Below are positions 49,757 through 61,062 of a stretch of 64,000 bases of DNA, in pieces. This DNA comes from UTCFX2 sp963788305 (GTDB taxonomy: Bacteria > Chloroflexota > Anaerolineae > Anaerolineales > UBA4823), in assembly GCA_963788305.1 (NCBI GenBank), contig CAWBGK010000001.1:1-64000 (forward strand). The letters are read 5' to 3'. Below the pieces are notes generated by a model. The model made no database searches. It was not told the origin of the DNA and was given only the letters and a program-made list of their open reading frames with translations. The stretch's first letter is position 1. Every line of letters begins with the position of its first letter. Position numbers and translations under genes: made by a program.

Positions 49757-52700
49757 TTGTCAGCCAGTCATTACAACCGGTCATATTTGGATGCACTCGC
49801 CGGCTCTGTGCTTGTATTTGATGGAGCAATGGGCACAAGCCTGCAGGCTCAACACCTGATTGCGGAAGATTTCGGGGGAGAACGTACTAACGGGTGTGTG
49901 GATTACCTGGTAATCAGCCGTCCTGATGCGGTGGAAAAGGTCCACCGGTCTTTCCTTGAGGCAGGCGTCAATGTGCTTGAGACCAACACATTTCGCGCCA
50001 ACCGCCTGACCCTGGGTGAATACGGGCTGGGGGAGCGGGTAGTTGAAATCAACATGGTTGCCGCTGCGCTGGCTCGCAAGCTTGCAGACGAATACTCAAC
50101 GCCAGACATGCCGCGCTTTGTAGCCGGTTCGATCGGGCCGTCTGGAAAACTGCCATCCGCTGCTGACCCGGAACTCTCTAATATATCTTTCGGTGACCTG
50201 GCGGTCATTTTCCAGGAACAGGCGGTTGGCCTGATCCTGGGAGGCGTTGACCTGCTGCTCATCGAGACTTCTCAGGATATCCTTGAAGTAAAAGCTGCAA
50301 TCACAGGCATCCGCCAGGCTTTTGGGGAGACGCGGTAAGGTCCTCCCTATCCAGGTCCAGGTGACGCTGGACACGACCGGACGGATGCTGCTGGGAACCG
50401 ATATTGCGGCCGCGCTGACCATCCTTGAAGACATGGCCATCGATGTGATTGGTTTGAACTGCTCCACCGGTCCCGAGCACATGCGAGAGCCGATCGCCTA
50501 CCTTGGCGAGCATTCCAGGCTGCCGGTTTCATGCATCCCCAATGCCGGGCTGCCTCTCAATGTGGATGGTGAAGCGGTTTACCCGCTGCAGCCCGAGCCT
50601 TTTGCTCAGGCGCTCGTAGACTTCGTCGAGAAGAATGGCGTCCGAATCGTGGGAGGCTGCTGCGGGACCACACCTGCTCACCTGCGGCTGCTGGTGGAGA
50701 AGCTGAGCGTAAGCACTGCGGCACGCCAGCCGCTGGTCTTGCCTCCGAAAACCGCTCCAAGGCTGGCTTCTGCAATCCGTTCGGTCGCGATGCAGCAGGA
50801 GCCGCCACCGCTGCTGATTGGGGAGCGCTGCAATGCCCAGGGCAGCCGCAAGTTCAAGCGCCTGCTGCTGGCGGAGGATTATGATGCCATCCTGGAAATC
50901 GGGCGAGAACAGGTCGAAGGCGGCGCACATGCGCTGGATATCTCGGTCGCGGTTACCGAGCGACCAGATGAAGCCGAGCAGATGCGACAGGTCGTAAAAA
51001 AACTCGCTTCAGGTTTGGAAGCTCCGCTGGTGATCGACACCACCGAGCTTGATGTGCTTGAAGCAGCCTTGCAGACCGCCCCTGGGCGCTGCCTGATCAA
51101 CTCGACTCACCTGGAGGGAGGGCAAGCCAAAGCCGATCGCGTTTTTGGATTGGCAAGAAAATATAATGCAGCTGTCCTGGTGCTGACCATCGATGAAAAT
51201 GGGATGGCAAGGACGGCTGATCGAAAGCTGGCCGTCGCCCAGCGGATCGCGCAGATTGCCGTGCAAGACCACGGCTTGCTCCCAGGCTCGATAGTCTTCG
51301 ATCCCTTGACCTTCACCCTGGCGACCGGAGACCCCGAATTTGCCAATTCGGCCGTGGAGACTCTGGATGGGATCCAAAGGATCAAGCAAAGCATCCCGGG
51401 TGTTCTGGTATCGCTGGGTGTGAGCAACGTGTCGTTTGGTTTGGATCCCGCGGCACGACCAGTGCTGAACAGCATTATGCTCTATCACGCCGTCCAGGCT
51501 GGCCTGGACATGGCGATTGTCAATCCCGCCCATATCACACCATACGCAGAGATCCCACCCGAACAGCGCCAGCTGGCGGAAGACCTGATTTTCAACCGCC
51601 ATCCGGAAGCTTTAGCGCGCTTCATCGAGTATTTTCAATCCAGCGAGTATGCTGGCTTGAAACGAGTTGAAACAGCGGCAGATCCTGCATTGGAAATGCT
51701 CCCTCAAGAGCGTCTGGGTTGGCAAATCCTTCACCGCCGAAAGGAAGGTGTCGAAGCCGACATCGATCTGATCATTGAGGAGAAGGTCAGCAAGGAAGAA
51801 GCGTCGTCCCGGCATGCAGCCGCAGTTGACATTCTGAACAGCATCCTGCTACCGGCGATGAAAGAAGTCGGTGACCGCTTCGGGAAGGGAGAAATCATCC
51901 TGCCGTTCGTGCTTCAATCGGCCGAGGTCATGAAGGCAGCGGTCCTCCACCTGGAACGCTACCTGGAGCGGAAGGAAGGCGCCAGCAAAGGAACCATCGT
52001 CCTGGCGACGGTTTACGGAGACGTTCACGATATCGGTAAGAACCTTGTCAAGACGATCCTCGCAAACAATGGTTTTCGTGTGATAGATTTGGGAAAACAG
52101 GTTCCGGCAGAGACGGTCATAACCAGGGCTGTGGAAGCCGAGGCAGATGCGATCGGGTTAAGCGCACTGCTGGTGAACACCAGCAAGCAGATGCCGCTGA
52201 TCGTGAATGAGCTCCACAGGCGTGGGCTGAAGATTCCCGTCCTGGTCGGGGGAGCGGCGATCAACCGGCGGTTTGGCTGGCGGATTCTGTACACGGAAGA
52301 TGGGTCGATCTACGACCCCGGGGTTTTTTACTGCAAAGATGCTTTTGAAGGGCTTTCGACCATGGAAGCCCTGATTGATGATAACCGGCGCTTAGGCCTG
52401 AAAGAGCAGGTGCGAAATCAAGCTGCCGCTGAGATTGACCGCCCGCTCTCGCGTCGGGTGGACCGGGTGCAAGCCAGCCGGTCAGCGGTGGTCCCGCTTC
52501 CGCTGGAGCTCCCGGCTTCGCTTGAATGGGGCGCACATGTGGCTCGCCAGATGCCGCTCGAAATGGTCTTCCAGAACCTTTCAAAAAACGAGCTCTTTCG
52601 CCTGTCGTGGGGAGCAAAAAACGCTCACGGTCAGGATTGGGAAAAGCTTCAGGTCGAATTTGAGCAGAGGTTGGAGAGAATGATCCTTCAGGCGCGCCGA

Positions 52701-53312
52701 GAAGGCTGGCTGAAGCCCCAGGGAATTTACGGCTACTGGCCATGCCAGGCTGACGGGGATGACCTGGTCCTGTATTTACCGGCTTCACTTGCGGGGGGGA
52801 CATCTGGAGTGAAAGAAGAGACCGCTCGATTCGGTTTTCCGCGCCAGCCGGACGGCGAGCGGCTGTGCCTGGCGGATTATTTCGCCCCGAAAGATGAAAG
52901 CAGATTCGATCTTGTTGCCCTTCAGGTAGTGACGGTCGGGCAGGAAGCAACGGAGCGGTTTGACCGGCTGCAGGAGAGCGGCGATTACGCCGAGGCGTAT
53001 TTCACCCACGGTCTTGCGGTGCAGACGGCTGAGGCGACCGCAGAATACCTGCATCGACATATCCGGAGCGAGCTGGGCCTGGAGAAGGGCCGCGGAAAGC
53101 GTTATTCCTGGGGCTACCCGGCTGTGCCCGAATTGGATGACCACCGGATCGTGTTTGACCTGCTCCCGGTCGAACGCGAGCTCGGGATGAACCTGACCAC
53201 AGCCTGCCAACTCGTCCCGGAGCAGTCGACTGCGGCTATCATCCTGCATCACCCGGACGCGAAGTATTTCAGCGTTGGAGCAAGCCGCGTGGAGCAGCTG
53301 ACGAGGAAATAA
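49757..53312 (+). CDS. metH: Cobalamin-dependent methionine synthase, frameshifted
   Basis: About 1,185 residues. Domains in order: homocysteine-binding barrel (VLVFDGAMGTSLQAQ, zinc motif VGGCCGTTPAHL), pterin-binding domain (LLIGERCNAQGSRKFKRLL), cap (KGEIILPFVLQSAEVMKAAV), B12-binding Rossmann domain (ATVYGDVHDIGKNLV with the lower-ligand His) and C-terminal activation domain (YGYWPCQADGDDLVLY ... YSWGYPAVPELDD). It moves the methyl group of methyl-THF to homocysteine. One extra t at 50336 breaks the frame; removing it rejoins the domain (IRQAFGETRKVLPIQVQVTL). The start is TTG with AGGAAGG upstream. All domains, including reactivation, are present. Confidence 0.93.
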
Positions 53313-53329
53313 CCGTGATGGAACAGAAA

Positions 53330-54550
53330 TTACGCGCTCAGACGTCCTGCCAACATGGATGCTGCCTCACCAATTCCCAGGAATATCCCGGTTTTTGAGA
53401 AAGGAAGCCAGGGCATCCCGAGGAAGTATAGACCAGAGACGCTTGTTTCGCCGTTTTGGGAGATAGGAAAACCGGTCTCGTCGAATATAGGCAGGCGGAC
53501 CATGCTGAAGTCAAAATTATAACCGAGCGCCCAGATGATGGTTTGAATCCCGGCCCTCTTCAAATCAAGCTCATTCAAGATTGGGGTGTCAAATCCATCA
53601 CTCAGCAGCGCGAGCTTTTCTTCGGGGACATCCAGGTGATTATTATTAATAAATGCGTCGATCTTCTGGATGATATTCGCTTCAAACGCATCCACCTGGA
53701 CCAGCTTTTCGTGTAAATCGGGCGACAGGTAGATTCTTCCATCTCTCGTGTCTACCAGGCGTCCTAACAGGTGCACGCCATCCCTGGCAAACCGGTGAAG
53801 GTTAAGATCGTGGCCACCATTCTTGCCAGAAACGTGGGGATTTCCGGAAAAACGATCTCGCCGAGATGGCAGCTGGTCAACCGTCCTGTTCATGAAGCCG
53901 ATCAAAACCAACCATTCAACCAAATCCCTTCCGCGGTATCGGCGCGGTACCCGCCCTGTTTTGCCAACGCAGAGAAAAACGGACCTTCCAGATTGGTAAA
54001 GCTCTTCTGCGATCTGGCAGCCGGATTGGCCCGAACCGACAACCAGGACTGCGCCGGAGGGCAGGCTCCCGGGGTTACGATAGCTTCCTGAATGAAGCTG
54101 AAGGATTTCCGGAGGCAGGCGGGCGGCAAAATCTGGGAATTTGGGATGCTGGAAAAGGCCGGTTGCGACCACGACATTCGCGGATTTGAAGCTTCCATTC
54201 TCGGTCTTCACCAGAAAGCCGCCATTGGATTGCTCTACCGACGTGGCCGTCACCCCGTAATTTACCGGCAAACGATAACGTTCGATATATGCTTCGAATG
54301 TCTCTACGATTTCTTTGCGTGGCATGAAGCCATTCGGGTCGTCGCCGGTATACTCGTTTCCTGGCAGGCGAAACGTCCAGTTTGGAGTGACCAGGGTGAA
54401 TGAATCCCAGCGGTCGTCTCGCCAGGCGCTGGCGGGGCGGCTTGCTTTTTCTAAGATAATATGTTCGTGATGGCTCTGGGTTAAGTAATAACTGATAGAC
54501 AGGCCAGCCTGCCCACCACCAATGACAACCGTCTGATAAGTATCTGCCAT
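53330..54550 (-). CDS. Flavin-containing monooxygenase-like NAD(P)-binding protein (CzcO type)
   Basis: 406 residues, intact. The FAD site is VVIGGGQAGLSISYYL, the NADPH site is VLVVGSGQSGCQIAEEL, and the linking Arg-rich ASAWRDDRWDSFTLVTPNW is common in CzcO/YUCCA-like proteins. The C-terminal ATG-type motif is WALGYNFDF. Members hydroxylate small molecules or reduce flavins; substrate unknown. It is convergent with metH. Confidence 0.85.
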   Translation of the reverse strand: MADTYQTVVIGGGQAGLSISYYLTQSHHEHIILEKASRPASAWRDDRWDSFTLVTPNWTFRLPGNEYTGDDPNGFMPRKEIVETFEAYIERYRLPVNYGVTATSVEQSNGGFLVKTENGSFKSANVVVATGLFQHPKFPDFAARLPPEILQLHSGSYRNPGSLPSGAVLVVGSGQSGCQIAEELYQSGRSVFLCVGKTGRVPRRYRGRDLVEWLVLIGFMNRTVDQLPSRRDRFSGNPHVSGKNGGHDLNLHRFARDGVHLLGRLVDTRDGRIYLSPDLHEKLVQVDAFEANIIQKIDAFINNNHLDVPEEKLALLSDGFDTPILNELDLKRAGIQTIIWALGYNFDFSMVRLPIFDETGFPISQNGETSVSGLYFLGMPWLPFSKTGIFLGIGEAASMLAGRLSA

Positions 54551-54781
54551 TTCCTGATCCCCGAATAGTCTGCGTATAACGGACTAAAACGATATTTATT
54601 ATACAATTATAAACCTGATATTCATTTTCGTCAATATGTTCAGACAAATAAAAACCCAACAATATCCCAATTAGTTCTTCACAATTCCATAACAAGTTTT
54701 TTTTATACTCACCTTCGGACAACCTTCCAAAGGCCTGTCTGCCATTTCATGTTTCTGTAAAACACCTTCAGGAGAAGCAAC

Positions 54782-56175
54782 ATGCTGAAAAAAAAGCGAT
54801 TTTGGGTGGCCATCATCAGTGTCCTGGTCCTTGCACTGGTAGGGGCAGGCTATTATCTTTTCTCGAGGCGCACCGATACCGCTCAGGCAACTGCTGACGT
54901 AAATACTCTGCAGACAACGGTCTCTAAAACGGGCGATCTGACGCTCCTTGCCACAGGAACTGGATCGATCGTCCCTTCGAAAGAGATCAACCTGGGTTTC
55001 GATGAAGCCGGGACTCTGCTTGAGCTGAATGTCCAGGAGGGCGATTCGGTTAAAGAGGGGATTTGCTTGCCCGTTTGCAAACGGTCCAGACCGAAGAGGA
55101 GATCGCTGCCACCATTGCCGAGAGGCAGCTTGCCGTCGTCCAGGCCCAGAATTCGCTGGACAACCTCTATAAGTCGGCGGCAGTTTCGCGGACCGAGGCG
55201 ATCAATAATATTTCCACCTACTCCGAAGAACTGCGAGACGCCCAGTACACGATGGAAAACTACACGATGCCGCTCTATTTGAAAGGGCTGGAGACCGTCG
55301 AAGCGATCCAGGAAATGAAGGCAAATCTCGATGCTGCGCTTGCAGCATTTGAGCCCTATCGATATTTTTCAAAATATGATGATACCCGGGAAGACAAGCT
55401 GGAATTGTTGAATAATGCCCAGGCTCAGTACGATGCAGCGATCGACCGGCTTAATAAAGAATATGCGCTCCAAGTGGCGGAAGACAACTTGAAGAAAGCG
55501 CAGGAAGATTATATTAAATATAAGGATGGTCCGGCGGCTGATGAGCTCGCTGAAGCTCAAGGTTCTTTGGAAAACGCCAAGGCAAAGCTGGAGCTCGCCA
55601 GCGCAGAAAAATCCATTCTGGATCTCACTGCGCCGTTCGATGGGACAATCCTTTCGGCAGAGGCGATTGTGGGGGGGACGGTCGGAGAGGAATCGATCAT
55701 CACGATTGGCGTGCTCGAGCCATTGACCCTGGAAGTCTATCTGGACGAGAGCGACCTGCAGATGGTTGTGGTTGGTTATCCGGTTGAAATTACATTTGAC
55801 GCTTACCCGGACGAGATTTTTTCGGGGAAAGTTACGCAGATCAGCAAAAGCCTGCAGAGCGTTTCCGATGTATCGGCCATCAAAGCAATCGTTGAATTGG
55901 AGGACGAAGCGGTCGACGCTTCGATCTCACTCCCGGTGGGCTTGAGCGCTACCGTTGATGTGATCGCAGGTCGGGCGGCAGGCGCCGTGCTGGTGCCCAT
56001 TGAAGCGCTGCGCGATCTCGGAGATGGGGAGTACGCAGTCTTTGTCGTGGTCAATGGGCAAACAGAGATGCGCCCTGTTGAAGTTGGGCTGATGGATACG
56101 ACTTATGCTGAAATTAAATCCGGCCTGCAGGCGGGTGAAACCGTCTCGACAGGCACAACTTACGCATTCGAATAA
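54782..56175 (+). CDS. MacA/HlyD-type periplasmic adaptor, frameshifted
   Basis: About 465 residues. An N-terminal membrane anchor (FWVAIISVLVLALVGAGYYLF) is followed by the first lipoyl half (IVPSKEINLGFDEAGTLLEL), a long coiled-coil hairpin (about residues 100-260: QVAEDNLKKAQEDYIKYKD), the second lipoyl half (LDLTAPFDGTILSAEAIVGG) and a beta-barrel (VYLDESDLQMVVVGYPVEI). A single missing g in the G-run at 55057-55060 breaks the frame; adding it gives VKEGDLLARLQT. The following ATPase and permease complete a MacAB-like tripartite system. AGGAG precedes the start. Confidence 0.85.
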
Positions 56176-56187
56176 AGGCAATTATTA

Positions 56188-56973
56188 ATGGGAAAAAACC
56201 ACAATGGATTTGAGAATCCACCGACTGACGATCAGCGCCTGATTCGGATTGTCGATCTAACCAAGGTCTATGGGATGGGTGATATTCAGGTCGTTGCACT
56301 TGACAGGATCAACCTGGAGATTGGAGAAAACGAGTTTGTTGCGATCATGGGGCCTTCGGGGTCAGGAAAAAGCACGCTGATGAACCTGGTTGGATGCCTG
56401 GACCGGCCGAGCTCGGGCAGCTATTTCCTGGCCGGAGATGACATCAGCAAGCTGGACAAAGCCCAGCTTGCCGCAGTGCGCAGCAAGAGGATCGGATTCA
56501 TCTTCCAGGGTTTCAATTTGCTGCACCGAACCACCGCCCTGGAGAATGTCATCTTGCCGCTTTACTATTACCGGAATGGAAAGATCACTGAAGAGGAGAA
56601 GATCGAAAAAGGCATTAAGGCGCTTGAAGCAGTTGGATTGGCAAATCGCGCCCATCACCAGCCGAGCGAGCTATCCGGTGGGCAGATGCAGCGGGTGGCC
56701 ATCGCGCGCGCCCTGATCAATGATCCCCTGATCGTCCTGGCGGATGAGCCGACCGGCAACCTGGACACTCATTCCAGCTATGAGATCATGCTGCTGCTGA
56801 CCCAGCTCCACGAGCGCGGCCGGACGATCGTGATGGTTACCCATGAAAATGACATCGCCACCTATGCCAACCGGATCATCCATTTTCGTGATGGAAAGAT
56901 TGAAGCGGACGAGATGAACACAAATCCCCGCTCGGCCAGAGCCGAGCTGGAGGCGCTGCATGGATCCGATTAA
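56188..56973 (+). CDS. MacB-type ABC transporter ATP-binding protein
   Basis: 261 residues, intact. Walker A is GPSGSGKSTLMN, the Q-loop is in FIFQGFNLLHRTTALENV, the signature is LSGGQMQRVAIARAL, Walker B is IVLADEPTGNLD and the H-loop is VMVTHENDI. The RTTALENV pattern is typical of the LolD/MacB/FtsE family. It works with the permease next to it, overlapping its start by 14 bases. Confidence 0.93.
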   Translation: MGKNHNGFENPPTDDQRLIRIVDLTKVYGMGDIQVVALDRINLEIGENEFVAIMGPSGSGKSTLMNLVGCLDRPSSGSYFLAGDDISKLDKAQLAAVRSKRIGFIFQGFNLLHRTTALENVILPLYYYRNGKITEEEKIEKGIKALEAVGLANRAHHQPSELSGGQMQRVAIARALINDPLIVLADEPTGNLDTHSSYEIMLLLTQLHERGRTIVMVTHENDIATYANRIIHFRDGKIEADEMNTNPRSARAELEALHGSD

Positions 56974-58198
56974 TATTATCAACACCGCCTGGCGAGCTCT
57001 CAACCGCAATAAGCTGCGCACGCTGCTGACTGAGCTGGGCGTCATCATCGGTGTTGCGGCAGTGATCATCATGATCGCAATCAGCGCGGGCACCGAGGCG
57101 ACTATTAAAGACCAAATTACCGCCCTGGGCTCCAATCTGATTTACGTCCAGCAGACGATGAGCGGCGGCGGGCCCGGGATGATGATGGGAGGCTCGTCCG
57201 GTGACAACCTGGTATATGACGACGCCCTGGCTATCGCCGAAAAGATCGATGGCGTGGCGGGGGTGGTCGTCGATCAGACTACATCCGAATCCGTGAAATA
57301 CTCCAACATAACCCTGGATGATGTCACCCTGGTTGGCACTTCGGCTGATTTCCCCCTCATCCGGGAGATGGAAATCGCTTCTGGACGTTATTTCAACGAG
57401 TCGGATATTGATAAGAAGGCGAAGGTCGTGGTCCTGGGATCTGATATGGCAGCCGAGCTGTTTGGCAGCAAGAATCCAATCGGTGAGACGATCACCGTCG
57501 GAGACACTAAGCTGATCGTTATCGGGGTGTTTGCAGCGCGCGGCCTGGTGGGAAGTGAGGACTATGATGCTCGGATGTACACACCCATCACGGTCATATT
57601 CTCAAAATTCATGCCGGCGTTTTTTGCGCGTGTGGCTGGCAACTCGGTGCGGATGATCACGGTAAAAGTGGAAGAAGAGGCCGACCTCGATCAGGTGATT
57701 TCCATGATCAAGCTCTTACTTGCCAAGCGCAAAGACACCACGGTCGATGATCTGCAGGTCAATGTGCGCACACAGGAGGATTTGATTGAGACGCGCTCCT
57801 CGACCACGGAGACATTCCGTAATCTTCTGACATGGGTGGCAGCGGTCTCCCTGATCGTCGGTGGGATCGGGATCATGAATATCATGATGGTGAGCGTCAC
57901 CGAGCGCACCCGTGAGATCGGCATCCGCCAGTCGATTGGCGCCACCCCGAACGATGTCCGTTTGCAGTTCCTGACCGAGGCGCTGCTTTTGAGCCTGATC
58001 GGGGGGCTGATCGGCGTCATCATCGGGGTTGGTGGATCCATCCTGATTTATAAGCTGGGAGGGATGCGCACCGTTGTGGTACCCAGCTCCATCCTGCTGG
58101 CATTCAGCTCGGCTGCAGCAGTCGGGATCTTCTTCGGCTACTATCCGGCCAACCAGGCTGCTCAGCTGGATCCAATCGAAGCGCTTCGGCACGAATAA
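56960..58198 (+). CDS. MacB/FtsX-like ABC transporter permease
   Basis: 412 residues, intact. One N-terminal membrane helix (LGVIIGVAAVIIMIAISAG) is followed by a large periplasmic (MacB_PCD) domain with GMMMGGSSGDNLVYDD, then three C-terminal helices (WVAAVSLIVGGIGIMNIMMVSVTERTRE split around the family GIMNIM motif, ALLLSLIGGLIGVIIGVG, SSILLAFSSAAAVGIFFGYY), ending QLDPIEALRHE, the usual MacB end. It uses ATP-driven mechanotransmission to help move substrates across the envelope. Confidence 0.93.
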   Translation: MDPINIINTAWRALNRNKLRTLLTELGVIIGVAAVIIMIAISAGTEATIKDQITALGSNLIYVQQTMSGGGPGMMMGGSSGDNLVYDDALAIAEKIDGVAGVVVDQTTSESVKYSNITLDDVTLVGTSADFPLIREMEIASGRYFNESDIDKKAKVVVLGSDMAAELFGSKNPIGETITVGDTKLIVIGVFAARGLVGSEDYDARMYTPITVIFSKFMPAFFARVAGNSVRMITVKVEEEADLDQVISMIKLLLAKRKDTTVDDLQVNVRTQEDLIETRSSTTETFRNLLTWVAAVSLIVGGIGIMNIMMVSVTERTREIGIRQSIGATPNDVRLQFLTEALLLSLIGGLIGVIIGVGGSILIYKLGGMRTVVVPSSILLAFSSAAAVGIFFGYYPANQAAQLDPIEALRHE

Positions 58199-58270
58199 GC
58201 TGTAATTTCGATTGACTTCAAAAAAACCAAAGATAACTTTTGAGATATGTTCTCTAATGGAGATTGTTCG

Positions 58271-59002
58271 ATGAAGAAAGCTGCGAGTACCGTTGCCATC
58301 ATGGGGATCATGGTTTTGCTCATATTTCTGTCAGCTTGTGGAAGCGCCGGCGCGAAGATCACTGCCACTTCACCGGCTGGCGGTAAAAGCTCAACTGGAA
58401 TCATCAAAACGGACTACGGAAATGCCCTGCCGGTTGTCAACCAGCTGGCTCTGGGCACTTTCAAGCTGGAAGAAAACGGTACGCCGCTGACGGCTGAGCA
58501 GGTCAGCCAGCTGGCAACGTTGTGGAAAGGCTATCGCGCCCTGACAAACAGCAGCACGACGGCACCGATGGAGCTGGAGAATTTGACTGGTCAGATTGAG
58601 CAAGCATACACCGAAGGCCAGCTTCAAGCGATTGCTGGTATGGAGCTGACCATGGAGGATATGATCCAGATTGCCCAGGAGATGAAATTTTCCCTCCAGG
58701 CTTCCGAACCAGAACGCGGAAACAGAGAAATGACTGAAGAGCAGCAGGCTACTCGAGCCGCGCTGCGCAGCGCCTCTGGCGGTGGTTTTAGCGGCGGTCC
58801 GGGCGGAGGTGGACCACCCGGAGGCATGCCTCCGGGTGGGGGGATGCCTGGCGGCGGAGGTTTTGGTCCAGAAGCAATGTCGACCCCTGGAGCGATGGAG
58901 ACCGCGAAAGCGCGGGGAATGCCGGCGCCGGGCGGAGGAGGAAATTTGAACAGTGCGCTGGTCAGTGCATTGATAGAGTATCTCAAATCTAAGGCGCAGT
59001 GA
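58271..59002 (+). CDS. Gly/Pro-rich lipoprotein of the ABC cluster
   Basis: About 243 residues. Lipoprotein signal MKKAASTVAIMGIMVLLIFL ending in SAC. A helical domain (about residues 40-150) has PLTAEQVSQLATLWKGYRAL and TEGQLQAIAGMELTMEDM. A run of Gly/Pro/Met (about residues 165-215) follows. I do not recognise the family. The gene starts 72 bp after the permease stop, so it is probably in the same transcript and may be the substrate or a partner of the exporter. An in-frame ATG at 58247 lacks a ribosome site. Confidence 0.75.
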   Translation: MKKAASTVAIMGIMVLLIFLSACGSAGAKITATSPAGGKSSTGIIKTDYGNALPVVNQLALGTFKLEENGTPLTAEQVSQLATLWKGYRALTNSSTTAPMELENLTGQIEQAYTEGQLQAIAGMELTMEDMIQIAQEMKFSLQASEPERGNREMTEEQQATRAALRSASGGGFSGGPGGGGPPGGMPPGGGMPGGGGFGPEAMSTPGAMETAKARGMPAPGGGGNLNSALVSALIEYLKSKAQ

Positions 59003-59098
59003 TACGGATTGCTGTTATCATAGCCTGTTGAAACGACCTGAGACCTGGGGCTGTCCTTTTCTGAGGGATAGTCCCAGAGGTGTCTGAAGGCGTAAATC

Positions 59099-59552
59099 AT
59101 GAGACAAAAATTAGCCATTCTTGCAGCCATAACTCTTCTGCTGATCAGCGCCAAAAGTGTGCGGACGGTGCGCCTGACGGTCATCAACAAATCGGGCCTG
59201 CCGGTTGAAGTCCGTTTGACTGGCACATATTACGAAGAAACATATTATCTTCGCGTCCCCGAAGGCGATCGCGATCATGCTTCCGAAGCGCATATCGACG
59301 TGCTCCCGGATGATTATTCGATGCAGGTTTTTTACAAGGAATATTGGGACCCGGTGTATGGATACGATTGCAGCGAGGGTGGGAAAAATATCAAGCTGAC
59401 CCATTCGAGCAAGGCTCACATTCCTGGGGTGCAACTATCCGACGCCGAACAACGGCGAGCCGTCTTCACTGCTGCTGAAGTATCCCGAAGGAAAAAGCCG
59501 CTGCCGGATGCCAATGAGGATGCCGGAGGGAGCCTCACCCATTTGTAAATAG
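59099..59552 (+). CDS. Secreted hypothetical protein, frameshifted
   Basis: About 151 residues. The signal peptide is MRQKLAILAAITLLLISAKS. The mature part is beta-rich (VRLTVINKSGLPVEVRLTG, YEETYYLRVPEGDRDH), with an expected immunoglobulin-like fold. A break near 59425 gives the natural end in another frame (GCNYPTPNNGEPSSLLLKYP ... ASPICK) with three Cys residues. Family unknown to me. The gene lies about 100 bp downstream of the Gly/Pro-rich lipoprotein. Confidence 0.65.
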
Positions 59553-59618
59553 ACAAGAATCACCCGGAAGAACTTAAAGATCCTCCGGTATCTGCAACAA
59601 TTCACAAGTACTCTATTC

Positions 59619-59651
59619 AAACCCGAAAGGCATGCTGGTCCTTTCGGGTTT
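59619..59651. terminator. Hairpin between convergent genes
   Basis: A perfect 12-bp stem (aaacccgaaagg / cctttcgggttt) with a 9-base loop (catgctggt) lies between the hypothetical gene and the histidine kinase gene. The T at the stem end gives short T-runs on both strands, so it can end transcripts in either direction. Confidence 0.65.
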
Positions 59652-59672
59652 GAGCTTACGGTCTAAGCATGT

Positions 59673-61052
59673 TTATGATCTGGGGAATGAAATGATGAAA
59701 TGTGCGCCTAGTCCGGGTTCGCTCTCCAGCAAGATCTTGCCGCCCTGGGCTTCGACCAATGATCGGGCGATGGCGAGGCCGAGACCCGTCTCGCCGTTAT
59801 GCGTTCGGGCCTCATCGCTGCGGTAGAAGCGGTCGAAAACGCGCTTATGTTCTGCGAGGGCGATGCCGGGGCCGTTATCCCAGACGTGCAGCTCAACTTT
59901 GCTTTCCAAGAGCCGGGCAAAGAGTCGGATTTGTCCATCCGCCGGCGCATACCGGATCGCGTTCGCGAGCAGATTTCCAAGGACCTGCGCCATGCGCTCC
60001 GGGTCGACGAGAATAGATGGAAGGTCGGGCTTCAGCTCCAGCTCCATCTGGATGCCTTTTTGTTCACACAGCGGGCGGTGGGCGATCGCGGCACGTTCCA
60101 GCAGCACGTTTGGCTGCATCTCTTGCGGAATGAGGGCCAGCTCACCGGCGTCGGCCAACGAAAGCGTGCGGAGGTCATCGATCAGCCGGTTTAAATGACC
60201 AGCCTCTTTGTGCATGACTTCGTAAATCTCTGGTTGCCCTTCCAGCTTACCGTCGCTGAGGGCTTCGGTATAGCCCAATATGACGCTCAACGGGGAGCGC
60301 AGGTCGTGGGCAATATCGGCAGTCATCTGCCGCCTGGCCTGCGTGGCGTTTGCGAGGTCAGCGCTCATTTTATTGAAGGAAGTTGCCAGGCGTCCTAACT
60401 CGTCTTTTGAGCGGATGCTGACCTGCCTCCCGAGATCGCCCTTGGCCAGCGCCTGGGTGGCATCCGTCAACTCGCGAATCGGACGGGTCAGGTTCCGCGC
60501 CAGTGCAATGCCCAGCAGCAAGGCTACCCCTACTGCCGCCAAACCGCTGATCAGGATTACCTGGTTGATCGTCTCCAAAAACCGGTTCTCTGGAGAGCCG
60601 CTCATGCGGTCGATAATGCTGGCATTGACGCTGAGCCAGCCCATCACATTTCCGTCGATCTCAAGGGGGACCCCTTGAGAAATCTCTTCATCGGTAGCCC
60701 GGCGCCCCAGGCTGTCGGTGCTGCCATAGATGATGCTTCTGTTTGCATCCACGATCACCAGGGGAATCCGGCGCCCGTCTGGAGGCGGCGGATTATTTTC
60801 TGATGGAGGATTGAAGGATGGGATCCGCTGCGTTCGTTCTAATTCTCTCATTAACTGGTCGACGCCGTCCCAATCGCCGTTCTCGCGGTAATACTGTGTC
60901 AGCGCGCTGATCATGTTGGATTGGAGCTGATCGGAAAGATAACGAGTGAATTCGCTTCGGGTGCGTTGTTGAATGATAAAAGAGGTTAACACGGCTCCTG
61001 TCAGGCTGACGATCAGGAAAGCAAGGATTAGCTTCAGGGTAAGTGAACGCAT
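59673..61052 (-). CDS. Membrane sensor histidine kinase (HAMP-HisKA-HATPase)
   Basis: 459 residues, intact. Two membrane helices (about residues 8-27 and 165-188) enclose an extracytoplasmic sensor of about 135 residues. HAMP (LTRPIRELTDATQALAKGDL) is followed by the H-box (MTADIAHDLRSPLSVILGYTEAL, His phosphorylated), N-box (LLANAIRYAPADGQIR), G1 (HVWDNGPGI) and G2 (GETGLGLAIARSLVEAQGG). Organisation resembles BaeS/ResE kinases. It starts ten bases after the response regulator stop, so they form one operon. The signal is unknown. Confidence 0.93.
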   Translation of the reverse strand: MRSLTLKLILAFLIVSLTGAVLTSFIIQQRTRSEFTRYLSDQLQSNMISALTQYYRENGDWDGVDQLMRELERTQRIPSFNPPSENNPPPPDGRRIPLVIVDANRSIIYGSTDSLGRRATDEEISQGVPLEIDGNVMGWLSVNASIIDRMSGSPENRFLETINQVILISGLAAVGVALLLGIALARNLTRPIRELTDATQALAKGDLGRQVSIRSKDELGRLATSFNKMSADLANATQARRQMTADIAHDLRSPLSVILGYTEALSDGKLEGQPEIYEVMHKEAGHLNRLIDDLRTLSLADAGELALIPQEMQPNVLLERAAIAHRPLCEQKGIQMELELKPDLPSILVDPERMAQVLGNLLANAIRYAPADGQIRLFARLLESKVELHVWDNGPGIALAEHKRVFDRFYRSDEARTHNGETGLGLAIARSLVEAQGGKILLESEPGLGAHFIISFPRS

Positions 61053-61062
61053 GGCTTGAGGA